49,234 nucleotides of DNA, from positions 1 to 49,234 of the forward strand of contig NZ_JXTE01000065.1 of NCBI RefSeq assembly GCF_000972385.1, written 5' to 3'. Of the stretch, positions 41,232-49,159 are shown in pieces (within the stretch, counting starts at the first letter, position 1; each line of letters begins with the position of its first letter). A model generated the notes under the pieces. That model ran no database searches. It saw only the letters and a program-made list of their open reading frames with translations, and was not told where the DNA came from. The DNA is from Streptomyces sp. WM6386. Its GTDB lineage: Bacteria; Actinomycetota; Actinomycetes; Streptomycetales; Streptomycetaceae. Position numbers and translations under genes: made by a program.

Positions 41232-42350
41232 CTAGCCTCGGGGGTATCTCGCCAGCCAGCCTGGGGAGGAGCCCGCCGGGCCGTGCAGTGCGGGGCCCTG
41301 GGTCATTTCCATGGCGAAGTCGTCCGCCAGTTCCAGCAGCGTGGGACGGCCCTCCAGTTCGGCCAGCCAGGCCGGTGGGAGGGCCGTTTCGCCGTGCAGG
41401 GCGCCGAGGAGGCCGCCGGTGAGGGCGCCGGCCGCGGCGGAGGGGCCGTCGTGGTTGACGGCGAGGCAGAGGCCATGACGGACGTCCTCGCCGACGAGGG
41501 CGCAGTACACGGCGACGGCGAGCAGCCCCTCGGCCGTCCCCTCCCCCATGAGCTCCCCGACCCGCTCCGGGGTCGGCATGCCCTGCCGTACGGCGCCCAG
41601 CGCGTGCTGCAACGCGTCCGAGACGGCCTGATGCCCCGGCCGGGCGGCCAGCAGCGCCAGCGCCCGCTGCACGGCCCCGTCGAGGCTCTCGCCGCGGGCC
41701 AGCGCGTGCACGATGACGGCGTACGCCCCGGCGCAGAGGTACCCGACCGGGTGCCCGTGCGTCTGCGCGGCGCACTCCACCGCGAGCTGTGCGACGAGCT
41801 GCGGCTCCCATCCGACGAGCAGCCCGAAGGGCGCGGACCGCGCGGCCGCCTCGGGCCCCGCCTCGCCGGGGTTCTTGGGCGCCTCGAGGGTCCCCATGTT
41901 CTCGTCGCCGAACCCGACGAGCAGGGAGCGGGTGGGGTCACGCCGGGCGTACAGCCACTCCTCCCTGGCGAGCCACCCGTCGTCCTTGCGCCGCTCGTCC
42001 GGCCCCCAGTCCCGCTGGGTGGCGGCCCATCTGAGGTACGCCCGGTGCAGATCGGTGGGCGGATGCCAGGCCCCGATGTCCCGTCTCACCTGGGCCCGTA
42101 TGAGCCCGTCGACGGAGAAGAGGGTGAGCTGGGTGAGATGCGTGACGGCCCCGCGTCTGCCGTAGGCGGCCCCGAGATCGACGACGCCCTCGGCGCCGTA
42201 GGCCTCCCGGATCCCGTCGAGATCCAGCTGGTCGACAGGCGCCCCGAGCGCATCCCCGACGGCCGCCCCGAGCAACGTCCCCCGCACCCGGCCCCTGAAG
42301 TCCTGCTGCTCGACACGGCCCCATATGGCCCCGGCTGTCGCACCCACCAA
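41232..42350 (-). CDS. ADP-ribosylglycohydrolase family protein
   Basis: A 372-residue ARH-family hydrolase starting at a GTG behind GGGAGG. The N-terminal RVRGTLLGAAVGDALGAPVD is the family signature, and the later AVNHDGPSAAAGALTGGLLGALHG matches the second metal-binding segment in which an Asp pair holds magnesium. HLTQLTLFSVDGLI replaces the more usual D-D-T-x-M motif, so the first metal site looks altered. It would remove ADP-ribose from proteins or from small molecules. It stands alone, next to a decayed region. The change in the first metal site lowers confidence in activity, not in family. Confidence 0.87.
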   Translation of the reverse strand: MVGATAGAIWGRVEQQDFRGRVRGTLLGAAVGDALGAPVDQLDLDGIREAYGAEGVVDLGAAYGRRGAVTHLTQLTLFSVDGLIRAQVRRDIGAWHPPTDLHRAYLRWAATQRDWGPDERRKDDGWLAREEWLYARRDPTRSLLVGFGDENMGTLEAPKNPGEAGPEAAARSAPFGLLVGWEPQLVAQLAVECAAQTHGHPVGYLCAGAYAVIVHALARGESLDGAVQRALALLAARPGHQAVSDALQHALGAVRQGMPTPERVGELMGEGTAEGLLAVAVYCALVGEDVRHGLCLAVNHDGPSAAAGALTGGLLGALHGETALPPAWLAELEGRPTLLELADDFAMEMTQGPALHGPAGSSPGWLARYPRG

Positions 42351-42482
42351 GACCTCCCAGGCGACCGTCCGTATGTACGACGTCCTGCACTGTAATCGAA
42401 TGAGGTTGACGGGTTCAGGGTGCAGTTTGTTATGCGGGGTGTGCCCTGGGTAGTCCCGGAGATCGCTTATCAGCCCAGTCGG

Positions 42483-42800
42483 TCACCACCCCGCCTCCTC
42501 CTGGGCCGTCTCCCGGATCGCGTTGATCTCGGCGACGGCCGCTGCCGGGTCCTGCTCCCCGGCGTCCACGATCGCCTCAAGTTCCCGCAGGCGGGCGGCG
42601 CGCAAGGGATGCCGCTCGATCGCCACGAAGACGGCTCAGGAGTGTACGAAGGCGCGCAGCGGCGCCAGGCTCTGGGTCTGCTGGGCGTTCGTCGTGGCCT
42701 CGAACAGGTGCTGGGTGAGGGCCGGGACCCGGCTCGGAACGATGCGCTCGACCGCCGCCCGCAACGCCTCCGGCGTGGGCTCGGGCACGGGAATCAGCAT
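42483..42800 (-). pseudogene. DUF6247-like gene interrupted by an in-frame stop
   Basis: From the ATG at 42800 the frame reads MLIPVPEPTPEALRAAVERI and on to APLRAFVHS, then TGA at 42638-42636. It continues in the same frame as AVFVAIERHPLRAARLRELE to a TGA at 42485-42483. The whole matches the small DUF6247 family of Streptomyces, in which a Trp sits exactly where the TGA stands (FxxxW-xxxVAIERHP). A single TGG to TGA change explains it. It lies six bases after the HTH gene on the same strand. Sequencing error is possible. Confidence 0.75.
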
Positions 42801-42806
42801 CGGGCT

Positions 42807-43604
42807 CTACGCCGCTCCGGCCAGACGGCAGTCCCGGCACTGGCCCGGCTCCGGGGACCGGAAGGGGCGGTCACAACCGTCGCAGTCCTGGAAGCGATCC
42901 GGGCGGACGCTGGCCGAAGGGGGCGGCGACGCGGGGTGGGGCGTCGGCACCGGGAGCGAGGGAGGCAAAAGCTCTCGGAGGCGGCACGCGAGGAACGCCG
43001 CCGGGTGCCTGATCGGGTCCTGCGGCAGACCGCTCGTCAGGGCCCGCTCCACGGCGGTGGGTCCCACCCCCCGCTCAAACCACGCCGAGACATCCGGCAC
43101 CAGTCGTTGTACGTCCCGCTCTGACAGCAGCAGACGAGAGTCGTAGGTGCGCAAGCGGGTCAGGAGACCGACCGCGGGTGTCCTCCCGGGCGCGGACGCC
43201 TTCGGCGGAGCCGGGACCGGCACGGTGGGTTCAGCAGCCGGAGCCGTCGCGGTCCGCGGCCTGTTGTACGAGGTCGTCCGGGTCGTCACTTGCCCCGATT
43301 GAAGACGCTCCCTGGCACGCGTGAGGTATCCGTGTTCCTCCAACTCCCGCAGCGCGGCGGCGATCCGGATCTCCCCTTCCGGGAACTTCCCCGCCAGCGT
43401 CTTGATCCCGATCGACGCCCCGGCGGGCAGCGACTGGATGTGGACCGCGAGGCCGATCGCCGTCAGCGACAGGTCTGGGTGCTGGAGGAGGTGATTGCCC
43501 ACCACGGTGAAGTTCTCGGTGTGGGGTTCATTCTCGTGGATGACACCGGAGTGGGAATGCCGGGTCTTCGCGGGCGCGGGCGCGCTAGGGTGCTTGTCAG
43601 TCAT
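42807..43604 (-). CDS. Helix-turn-helix protein with C-terminal zinc ribbon
   Basis: A 265-residue protein from the ATG at 43604. Residues about 30-95 form a winged-helix of the type used for replication-initiator-like or DnaD-like proteins (LLQHPDLSLTAIGLAVHIQSLPAGASIGIKTLAGKFPEGEIRIAAALRELEEHGYL). A Pro/Ala linker follows, then a helical segment, and the end has two CxxC pairs (CDGCDRPF.. and CRDC) that could bind zinc. I recognise it as a repeated Streptomyces accessory family of unknown role, usually next to DUF6247. Both neighbours here are damaged, so it may be drifting too. Confidence 0.8.
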   Translation of the reverse strand: MTDKHPSAPAPAKTRHSHSGVIHENEPHTENFTVVGNHLLQHPDLSLTAIGLAVHIQSLPAGASIGIKTLAGKFPEGEIRIAAALRELEEHGYLTRARERLQSGQVTTRTTSYNRPRTATAPAAEPTVPVPAPPKASAPGRTPAVGLLTRLRTYDSRLLLSERDVQRLVPDVSAWFERGVGPTAVERALTSGLPQDPIRHPAAFLACRLRELLPPSLPVPTPHPASPPPSASVRPDRFQDCDGCDRPFRSPEPGQCRDCRLAGAA

Positions 43605-43629
43605 CGGGAAGCGTCTTCTTCCTAGGTGA

Positions 43630-43833
43630 TCAGGCCCTCGCAGCGGGATTGCAGTCCCCGCGAGGGCCGAAGTACGTCTGGAGTTGTTGTCGCAGACGCT
43701 GCACCACAACCACCCCGCCGCGCCAGCCGAGTTGGGCATATTCACTCCGGAGAGTGATCGCCGGGGACGGCAGGGGTGGGTTGGGTTCTTTCCCCGGTTC
43801 TTTGGTTTTTGATGTCGCGCCCGACCGGGTCAT
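43630..43833 (-). CDS. Doubtful 67-residue ORF overlapping the HATPase stop
   Basis: An ATG at 43833 overlaps the stop of the HATPase remnant as ATGA and reads 67 codons (MTRSGATSKTKEPGKEPNPP ..). Its 3' end contains a 9-bp hairpin (43633-43641 with 43660-43668). That hairpin looks more like the terminator of the HATPase gene. The product has no motif I know. Confidence 0.25.
   Translation of the reverse strand: MTRSGATSKTKEPGKEPNPPLPSPAITLRSEYAQLGWRGGVVVVQRLRQQLQTYFGPRGDCNPAARA
43633..43668. terminator. Hairpin between HATPase remnant and HTH gene
   Basis: GGCCCTCGC (43633-43641) pairs perfectly with GCGAGGGCC (43660-43668) across an 18-base loop. It lies about 30 bases before the HTH gene start on the minus strand. 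Confidence 0.55.
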
Positions 43834-44036
43834 GACGCACCGCGATCCGGTGCCAGCTCCGCCCATACGGTCTTGCAACCGGCGACCCCCTGGTCGACAC
43901 CCCAGCACTCCGCGTACGCCGCCACGATCCGCAATCCTCGCCCGGACTCCGCGTCGTCGTTCACCGGGTCGGGGATACGCGGGATCCGGTCGCCGAAGTC
44001 CCTTCCCATGACCCGCCCGTGCAGCCGTGAAGTGGG
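43830..44036 (-). pseudogene. C-terminal remnant of a HATPase (anti-sigma-like) ATP-binding protein
   Basis: On the minus strand, MGRDFGDRIPRIPDPVNDDA then ESGRGLRIVAAYAECWGVDQ, then TVWAELAPDRGAS and a stop, is the C-terminal half of a RsbW-like HATPase, with the ESGRGL G-box. About the first 70-80 residues, including the N-box, are absent. An in-frame stop at 44037-44039 lies 10 codons before the ATG. Such genes normally sit head-to-head with an XRE-DUF397 pair. Here DUF397 begins where the HATPase breaks off, so one deletion probably removed the HATPase front and the entire XRE gene. Confidence 0.78.
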
Positions 44037-44204
44037 TCATGAGCAGCTACAGCAGTGACGACGGCCCTGATTGCGTCGAGGTGCCATATCCCCCGCCCCT
44101 CCCAACCCACCGTCTACGTCCGTGACTCCAAGGACCAGGAAGGCGCCCGGCTCGCCTTCGCCGACGACGCCTGGTCGGCGTTCCTGGGCACCTACTCCGC
44201 ATAA
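44027..44204 (+). pseudogene. Frameshifted DUF397 gene
   Basis: A GTG at 44027 opens VKWVMSSYSSDDGPDCVEVP, the standard DUF397 start, but soon runs to a stop near 44123. The usual second half (VYVRDSKDQEGARLAFADDA, then WSAFLGTYSA and TAA at 44202-44204) continues in another frame. An indel in the low-complexity CCCCCGCCCCTCCCAACCC stretch around 44090-44105 explains this. Its last 13 bases overlap the STAND gene stop. The protein is not made as such, unless the base call is wrong. Confidence 0.8.
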
Positions 44205-47200
44205 CGCGCCGGCACCGCGTCCCTCGCCTCCACCACCCGCTCCAGACAGGCTGTGGTCCGGAGGACGTCCGCGCCCGCGCTGTCCCTCAGGTCCGTGAGG
44301 ATGGACGCCAGCTGGGCCAGGTGCAGCCAGTCCGGGTTCAGGGCCAGTGTCTCCGCGAGGCCCTGTTCGGCGGTGGGTGGGTCGGAGAGGGCGCAGCCGG
44401 TGAAGCAGTGGGCCTGGGCGCGTCGCAGGGGGCTCAGGTCCGTGTCCTCCCGTACCAGGCGGGCCAGTTCCCGCCAGAGCGGGGCCGCGGCGGGCAGGCC
44501 TTCCGCTCGGCTCACGGTCAGCGCCACCTCAAAGAGGCCCGCGACCGGTTCGCCGCCGCCCTCACGGAACTTCTCGGCGGCGCGGTGGGCCTCCGCCCAG
44601 CGGCCCGCGTGGCGATGGAGCTCGGGGGCCCAGTCGTCCATGTCGTCGGTGAAGCGGGCCTCGGCCTCGTCCCAGCGCTCGCACAGGACCAGCAGCTCGA
44701 CGGCCGTGCCGCGGGCCCAGTCCCGTTCCGTACCCAGTGACACACAGCGGTCGAGGTCCGCGAGCGTCTGGTCCGTACGGCCCGTCGCGAGGCCCACACG
44801 GGCGCGTTGGGCGTACGCCCAGCCGTAGTCGGGGGACAGGGCGAGGGCCCGGTCCAGGTGCCGGAGCGCCTCGGCGTGGTCCTCGCGGGCGCGGTGGACC
44901 GTGCCCAGGATCGCCCAGGAGCTCGCGTCCTCGGGGTCCTGGTCCAGGCAGTGCCGCAGGGCGGCGGTCGCCTCGTCGTGGCGGCCCGCGTCCAGGTACT
45001 CCGAGCCGAGTTCACGGCGGATCCACAGCGCGTCCGGGGCCGCCGCCACGGCCGCCTCCAGGTCGGCGAACTTGCCCGCCTCGTCGCCGATCAGGTCCTT
45101 CGCCCGGGACCGCATCGCCAGCGCCCAGGCGTATCCGGGGCGTAGCTCGATCGCCCGGTCGAGGTCTGCCGCCGCCTCCTCGCCACGGCCGAGTTCACCC
45201 AGCGCCGCGCCCCGGCTCGCCCACGCCGAGGCGTGGTCCGGGTCCAGGGTGGTCGCACGGCCCAGCTCGGTGACCGCATCCTCGTGACGGCCCGCCAGAC
45301 GGTAGTTGTCGCCCCGCTCCGAGGCGACCCAGGCCACATCGGGGGCGCGGCTGACCGCGAGGTCGAAGTCGGCGTACGCCTGCTCCAACTCGCCTCGGCT
45401 GAACCGCAGTCGGGCTCTGCGGATCAGTGTCCACAGGTCGTCGTCGATGGCGAACGAGCGGTTGAAGTCGGCGAGTGCCTCGTCGTACCGCCCGAGCACA
45501 TGGCGGCACACGGCCCGGCCGGTCAGGGCCCCCGCGTCGGTCGGATCGAGGGCGAGGGCGCGGTCGAAGTCGGTGAGGGCCTCCTCGTAGCGGCCCGCCA
45601 TCCGGTAGGTCTCCGCGCGCTCGGCGATGATCCAGCCGGTGTCGGGGGACAGCGCGTCGGCGCGGTCGAGGGCGGTCAGGGCGGCCGGGTAGTCGTCCAT
45701 GAGCTGGAGGGTGAGGCCCCGCCCGTAGTGGGCGAGGGGGGCGTCCGGGTCCAGCTCGATCGCCCGGTCGTACTCCTCCAGCGCCCGCCCGTACTCCCCC
45801 TCATGGCGCCACTCACGGCCCCGCAGCGCGTGCGCCGCCGCCCGGCCGCGCGGGTCCAGGCCCGGGCGGGTCAGGAGAAGGTCCAACGCGCGGGCCAGAC
45901 CGGACTCGTCGTCGAGGGCCTCGCCCAACTCCCGTCCCCAGTCGGCCGACTGAGTGTGGTCCGTGTCGCCACCCGCGTCCTGGAGCATGCGGGCCCAGCG
46001 GCGGCCTTCGACCTCGTCCTCGCGGCAGGCCTCGACGAACAGCCGTAGCGTGTCGGCGAGGGCGGCCGTCGGCCGGGCGCAGAGCAGGTGGTACGTCTCC
46101 TCCAGGCGCAGGGCGCGCCACTCCTCGTCCGCCCAGAGGTCCTCGGCCTCCCTGCCCTCCCCCACGTCCTCCCGCCACTCGGCGAACGCCGCCGCCAGCC
46201 GTCGGTGCCGCTCCCGCCACCGTCGCGGATAGTGCAGCCGCTCCTGCCGCAGCATCGGTTCCCGGACGACATCGTGGTAGCGGACGCGCCCGCCGCGCTC
46301 CCCCACGAAGGGCAGCCCGCGCAACCACCGGTACTGCGCGTCGAGTTCACCGTCCGGGAGATCGACCAGGACCCGGAAGACATCGCCGTCCAGCCGGCGC
46401 GGCAGCGCGCAGAGCCGGGCGACCTCATGGCGGACCTCGGGCTCGGCGCGCAGGAACCGCTGCACGGCGTCGGCGCTGGGGTCCTCGATCTGCTCCGGGT
46501 CACCGGGCCGCTTCTCGGCGAGGGTCGACACCAGGACGGGCAGCCCGCCGGTCAGCCGTAGCACCTCGGCGACCACCGGCTCGGCCACCACGCCTTTCCC
46601 GGCGAGGAGTTGACGCGCCTCGGACTCGGTGAAAGGGGCGAGCGGCAGCTCCACGACCCCGTCGACCCCGTTCCAGCGACCTGCCGGCAGGGGTAGTTGA
46701 CCGGCGGTGACCACGACGACCTCGTCCGGCGGTCCGCCGTGCTCGTCCCGCTTCCTGACCATGTCGTGCAGCCACGGATCGAGGAACGGCCCGGTCCGTT
46801 CGTAGGTGTCGAAGAAGAGGACGATCCGCGGTACAGCTGAGGCGGCGGTGCGCAGTTCGCGGAGCAGGACCGGGGTGAGCGCGCCCTCCGGGTGCAGGAC
46901 GAGGTCGATGTCGTCGGCATTGCGGAAGCGGCTGCTGAGGCCGGCCCGCAGCCGGTCCGCGCCCTGGGCGATCAGGTCGGCGGGCAGGGCGCGGGTGAGC
47001 AGGGCGGATCCCGGCACGGCACTCTCCAGCACGCCGATGCCCACCTCGACGGCGGCTCTGCTCCCGGCGGACGCGGGCTCCGGCTCCTGTGCGCGCAGCG
47101 CCGCCTCCGCCTCCCTGCGCCGCTCCCGGTACACGGCCAGACGGCGTTCTAGTGCCTTCATTCTCCGGCCTTGCGCGGCGAACTGACGGCAGATCACCTC

Positions 47201-47446
47201 CAGCGCGTCCGGCACGCTTCCGGCGTCCTCGTCGACATACGCCGTGAGCGCGCCGTGTTCCCGGGCGAGCCTCTTCAACTCCTCGACGAGGAACGTCTTC
47301 CCGACGCCTGAGTCACCGTGCACATGGAACCGGCGGCGGTGGTCCGAGGCGCCCAGCGGAAGATCCAAGTTGCGCAGGAACACGGCCCGTTCGGCCTCCC
47401 GGCCGACGAACCGGGCCCCCGGCTCCCCCTCACACGGCTGCGCCAT
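44192..47446 (-). CDS. STAND NTPase with C-terminal TPR array
   Basis: A 1084-residue signal-transducing ATPase. After VGREAERAVFLRNLDLP (about 14-30) comes the P-loop GDSGVGKT (44-51) and Walker B RIVLFFDTYE (207-216). A helical, winged-helix-like region follows (about 300-520). From about 540 to 900 at least eight TPR units are visible (for example YGRALEEYDRAIELDPDAPLAHYGRG and YEEALTDFDRALALDPTDAGALTGRA). The TPRs should bind a trigger, and ATP binding then drives oligomerisation. No TIR, protease or other effector domain is seen at either end, so the output partner is unknown. Confidence 0.88.
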   Translation of the reverse strand: MAQPCEGEPGARFVGREAERAVFLRNLDLPLGASDHRRRFHVHGDSGVGKTFLVEELKRLAREHGALTAYVDEDAGSVPDALEVICRQFAAQGRRMKALERRLAVYRERRREAEAALRAQEPEPASAGSRAAVEVGIGVLESAVPGSALLTRALPADLIAQGADRLRAGLSSRFRNADDIDLVLHPEGALTPVLLRELRTAASAVPRIVLFFDTYERTGPFLDPWLHDMVRKRDEHGGPPDEVVVVTAGQLPLPAGRWNGVDGVVELPLAPFTESEARQLLAGKGVVAEPVVAEVLRLTGGLPVLVSTLAEKRPGDPEQIEDPSADAVQRFLRAEPEVRHEVARLCALPRRLDGDVFRVLVDLPDGELDAQYRWLRGLPFVGERGGRVRYHDVVREPMLRQERLHYPRRWRERHRRLAAAFAEWREDVGEGREAEDLWADEEWRALRLEETYHLLCARPTAALADTLRLFVEACREDEVEGRRWARMLQDAGGDTDHTQSADWGRELGEALDDESGLARALDLLLTRPGLDPRGRAAAHALRGREWRHEGEYGRALEEYDRAIELDPDAPLAHYGRGLTLQLMDDYPAALTALDRADALSPDTGWIIAERAETYRMAGRYEEALTDFDRALALDPTDAGALTGRAVCRHVLGRYDEALADFNRSFAIDDDLWTLIRRARLRFSRGELEQAYADFDLAVSRAPDVAWVASERGDNYRLAGRHEDAVTELGRATTLDPDHASAWASRGAALGELGRGEEAAADLDRAIELRPGYAWALAMRSRAKDLIGDEAGKFADLEAAVAAAPDALWIRRELGSEYLDAGRHDEATAALRHCLDQDPEDASSWAILGTVHRAREDHAEALRHLDRALALSPDYGWAYAQRARVGLATGRTDQTLADLDRCVSLGTERDWARGTAVELLVLCERWDEAEARFTDDMDDWAPELHRHAGRWAEAHRAAEKFREGGGEPVAGLFEVALTVSRAEGLPAAAPLWRELARLVREDTDLSPLRRAQAHCFTGCALSDPPTAEQGLAETLALNPDWLHLAQLASILTDLRDSAGADVLRTTACLERVVEARDAVPARYAE

Positions 47447-47527
47447 CCCCGTACGTCCCCTCGCTGTGGCGGCTCCCCGTCATTCTGGCTCAATGCGTAC
47501 GGCGAGGCTTCCCCCTCACAGGGAAAA

Positions 47528-48049
47528 ATGATCGCCATGGCCACCACACCCCCACGCAGCGCACTCCACCTCACCAGCACCCTGCTCACCGCGACCGTCG
47601 CCCTCTACATGGCGCTGGTCGCTTTCGGGAACATCACCGACTTCGGCACCAATCAGGCGTTCGTGCAGCATGTTCTCGCCATGGACACCACGTTCAAGGA
47701 CGACGACCTGATGTGGCGGGCCGTCACCAGCGAGGGGCTTCAGGACACGGCGTACGTCGCGATCATCGTCTGGGAGACGGTCGCCGCGCTGGTGCTGGTC
47801 TACGGGACGTGGCTGTGGTTCCGGCGGGACGACCGCGCCGCCCGCCGCTTCTCCACGTATGGCCTGCTCATGGTGATGCTGCTCTTCGGTGCCGGGTTCA
47901 TCGCGATCGGTGGGGAGTGGTTCTCGATGTGGCAGTCGCAGGACTGGCACGGGCTGGACGCGGCGCTGCGGGTGTTCGTGCTGAGCGGGGTCGTGCTGCT
48001 GGTCGTGCAGCTGTCCGGGGGTGACTCAGCTCATCAGGCCAAGACGTGA
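47528..48049 (+). CDS. DUF2165-type small integral membrane protein
   Basis: A 173-residue protein with four transmembrane helices: HLTSTLLTATVALYMALVAFGN, then TAYVAIIVWETVAALVLVYGTW, LMVMLLFGAGFIAIGGEW and LRVFVLSGVVLLVVQL. The pattern, with NITDFGTNQAFVQHVLAMDTTF between helices 1 and 2, fits the DUF2165 family, of unknown function. A second ATG nine bases in is an equal candidate start. Its last 24 bases overlap the convergent DUF4760-like gene. Confidence 0.85.
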   Translation: MIAMATTPPRSALHLTSTLLTATVALYMALVAFGNITDFGTNQAFVQHVLAMDTTFKDDDLMWRAVTSEGLQDTAYVAIIVWETVAALVLVYGTWLWFRRDDRAARRFSTYGLLMVMLLFGAGFIAIGGEWFSMWQSQDWHGLDAALRVFVLSGVVLLVVQLSGGDSAHQAKT

Positions 48050-48571
48050 GCGTCTGCGGCGGATCTCGGTCATCCGGTCGCGGACGTGGTCCGCCGGCAG
48101 TTCCTCCGCCAGCCGGGCCAGCTCCTCGAATATCGTCATGTAGTTGCCGCCGCCCGTCTCGCCCCGCAGCTCCCGTTCCCGCTCCACGAACGGCCGGACG
48201 GCCTTCCAGACGGAGATGATCCGGGTGCGCAGGATCGTGACCAGCAGGGTGTCGTCGAGCAGTCCGAAGACGGCGAGGTTGGCGAAGGACTGGTAGTAGT
48301 ACACGACGCCGTAGAAGGCCTCCTTGGCCTCGGCGGGCAGTCCGCGCACTCCGTCCGCCGGGTCGTGCTCGGCGCCCAGGCGCAGGCACACGTAGTCGTG
48401 CTGCTCGTGGAACTCGGCGGACCGGAACTCCGCGAGCAGGTCGATCACCACGGATATGTGGTTGGCGTGGTTCGCGATGCGGGCCTGCCGCGCGCTGAAC
48501 ACGACGGAGGTGACCACGGCGATGACAGCGATGGCCGTGGTGGCGACGTTGAAGACGACGGAACTGTCCAT
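48026..48571 (-). CDS. DUF4760-like membrane-anchored protein
   Basis: A 181-residue protein with one N-terminal transmembrane helix (FNVATTAIAVIAVVTSVVFSA) followed by a helical cytoplasmic domain with ISVVIDLLAEFRSAEFHEQHDYV and the YYYQSFANLAVFGLLDD segment. It looks like the DUF4760 family, unknown in function and often near defence or membrane genes. It is convergent with, and overlaps by 24 bases, the DUF2165-like gene. No partner is evident. Confidence 0.75.
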   Translation of the reverse strand: MDSSVVFNVATTAIAVIAVVTSVVFSARQARIANHANHISVVIDLLAEFRSAEFHEQHDYVCLRLGAEHDPADGVRGLPAEAKEAFYGVVYYYQSFANLAVFGLLDDTLLVTILRTRIISVWKAVRPFVERERELRGETGGGNYMTIFEELARLAEELPADHVRDRMTEIRRRRSRLGLMS

Positions 48572-48607
48572 CCGGTCACCGTACGGAGCCGTGCGGCCCG
48601 GCGGGGG

Positions 48608-49159
48608 CTACTTGACGACCACGACGGCGGTGCCCGTCTCCCCGAACGTCCACAGTGCCGAGCCGTCCGCCTTGCCCATCCGGATGCCGCTCGTCTGTGT
48701 GCCCGAGGCGACCGCGGGGGGCGATGAGCCGTCCACCGCGTTGGAGAAGGCGATGGAGAGGCCCGACTTGCTGGCGAAGTAGACGATGTGCTCGATCTGG
48801 ACGCCGTCGGAGCCGGTGGTGGCGTCGCGGCGCACGTCGACCTTGTAGCTGCCGGGGTCGGGGCTCACCGTTCCCGGCCAGACCGGGAAGGTGCGCTGGG
48901 CGGCGTCGCTCGCGTCGACCAGCCAGACCCTTTTCGCGGCGAGGGAGTAGACGACACGGCGGCCGGTGCCGGAGTCGTCCGGTACCGCGGCGGCCGTCGA
49001 CTTCGTGGGGGACGCCGAGGGCTGCGCCGAGGCGGAGGCGCTCGGGCGAGGGGCGGTGGCCGTGGGCTTGGTGCCCTCGTCCGCCTTGACGGCGAGGACC
49101 GCGACGGCGGCTATCGCCCCCACCGTCAGACCGGTCACCCAGACCTTCGGGGCAGGCAC
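48608..49159 (-). CDS. YkuD-like (L,D-transpeptidase fold) protein without the catalytic motif
   Basis: About 183 residues from a GTG at 49159, chosen because GAGGAG lies nine bases upstream; the ATG three codons earlier is directly abutted by that site. One N-terminal transmembrane helix (VWVTGLTVGAIAAVAVLAV) and a Ser/Ala/Pro linker precede a beta domain: VVYSLAAKRVWLVDASDAAQ, FPVWPGTVSPDPGSYKV and a closing segment SGIRMGKADGSALWTFGETG. This matches the YkuD fold but lacks the S-H-G-C-V-R motif: SGIRM stands in its place, and His and Cys are missing. It is probably a non-catalytic, surface-anchored relative. Confidence 0.78.
   Translation of the reverse strand: MPAPKVWVTGLTVGAIAAVAVLAVKADEGTKPTATAPRPSASASAQPSASPTKSTAAAVPDDSGTGRRVVYSLAAKRVWLVDASDAAQRTFPVWPGTVSPDPGSYKVDVRRDATTGSDGVQIEHIVYFASKSGLSIAFSNAVDGSSPPAVASGTQTSGIRMGKADGSALWTFGETGTAVVVVK

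Noticed and set aside
42577..42840. 87-codon minus frame overlapping the DUF6247 region
   Set aside because: Another frame of the DUF6247-like pseudogene; its product is Arg/Pro/Gly-rich without family resemblance.
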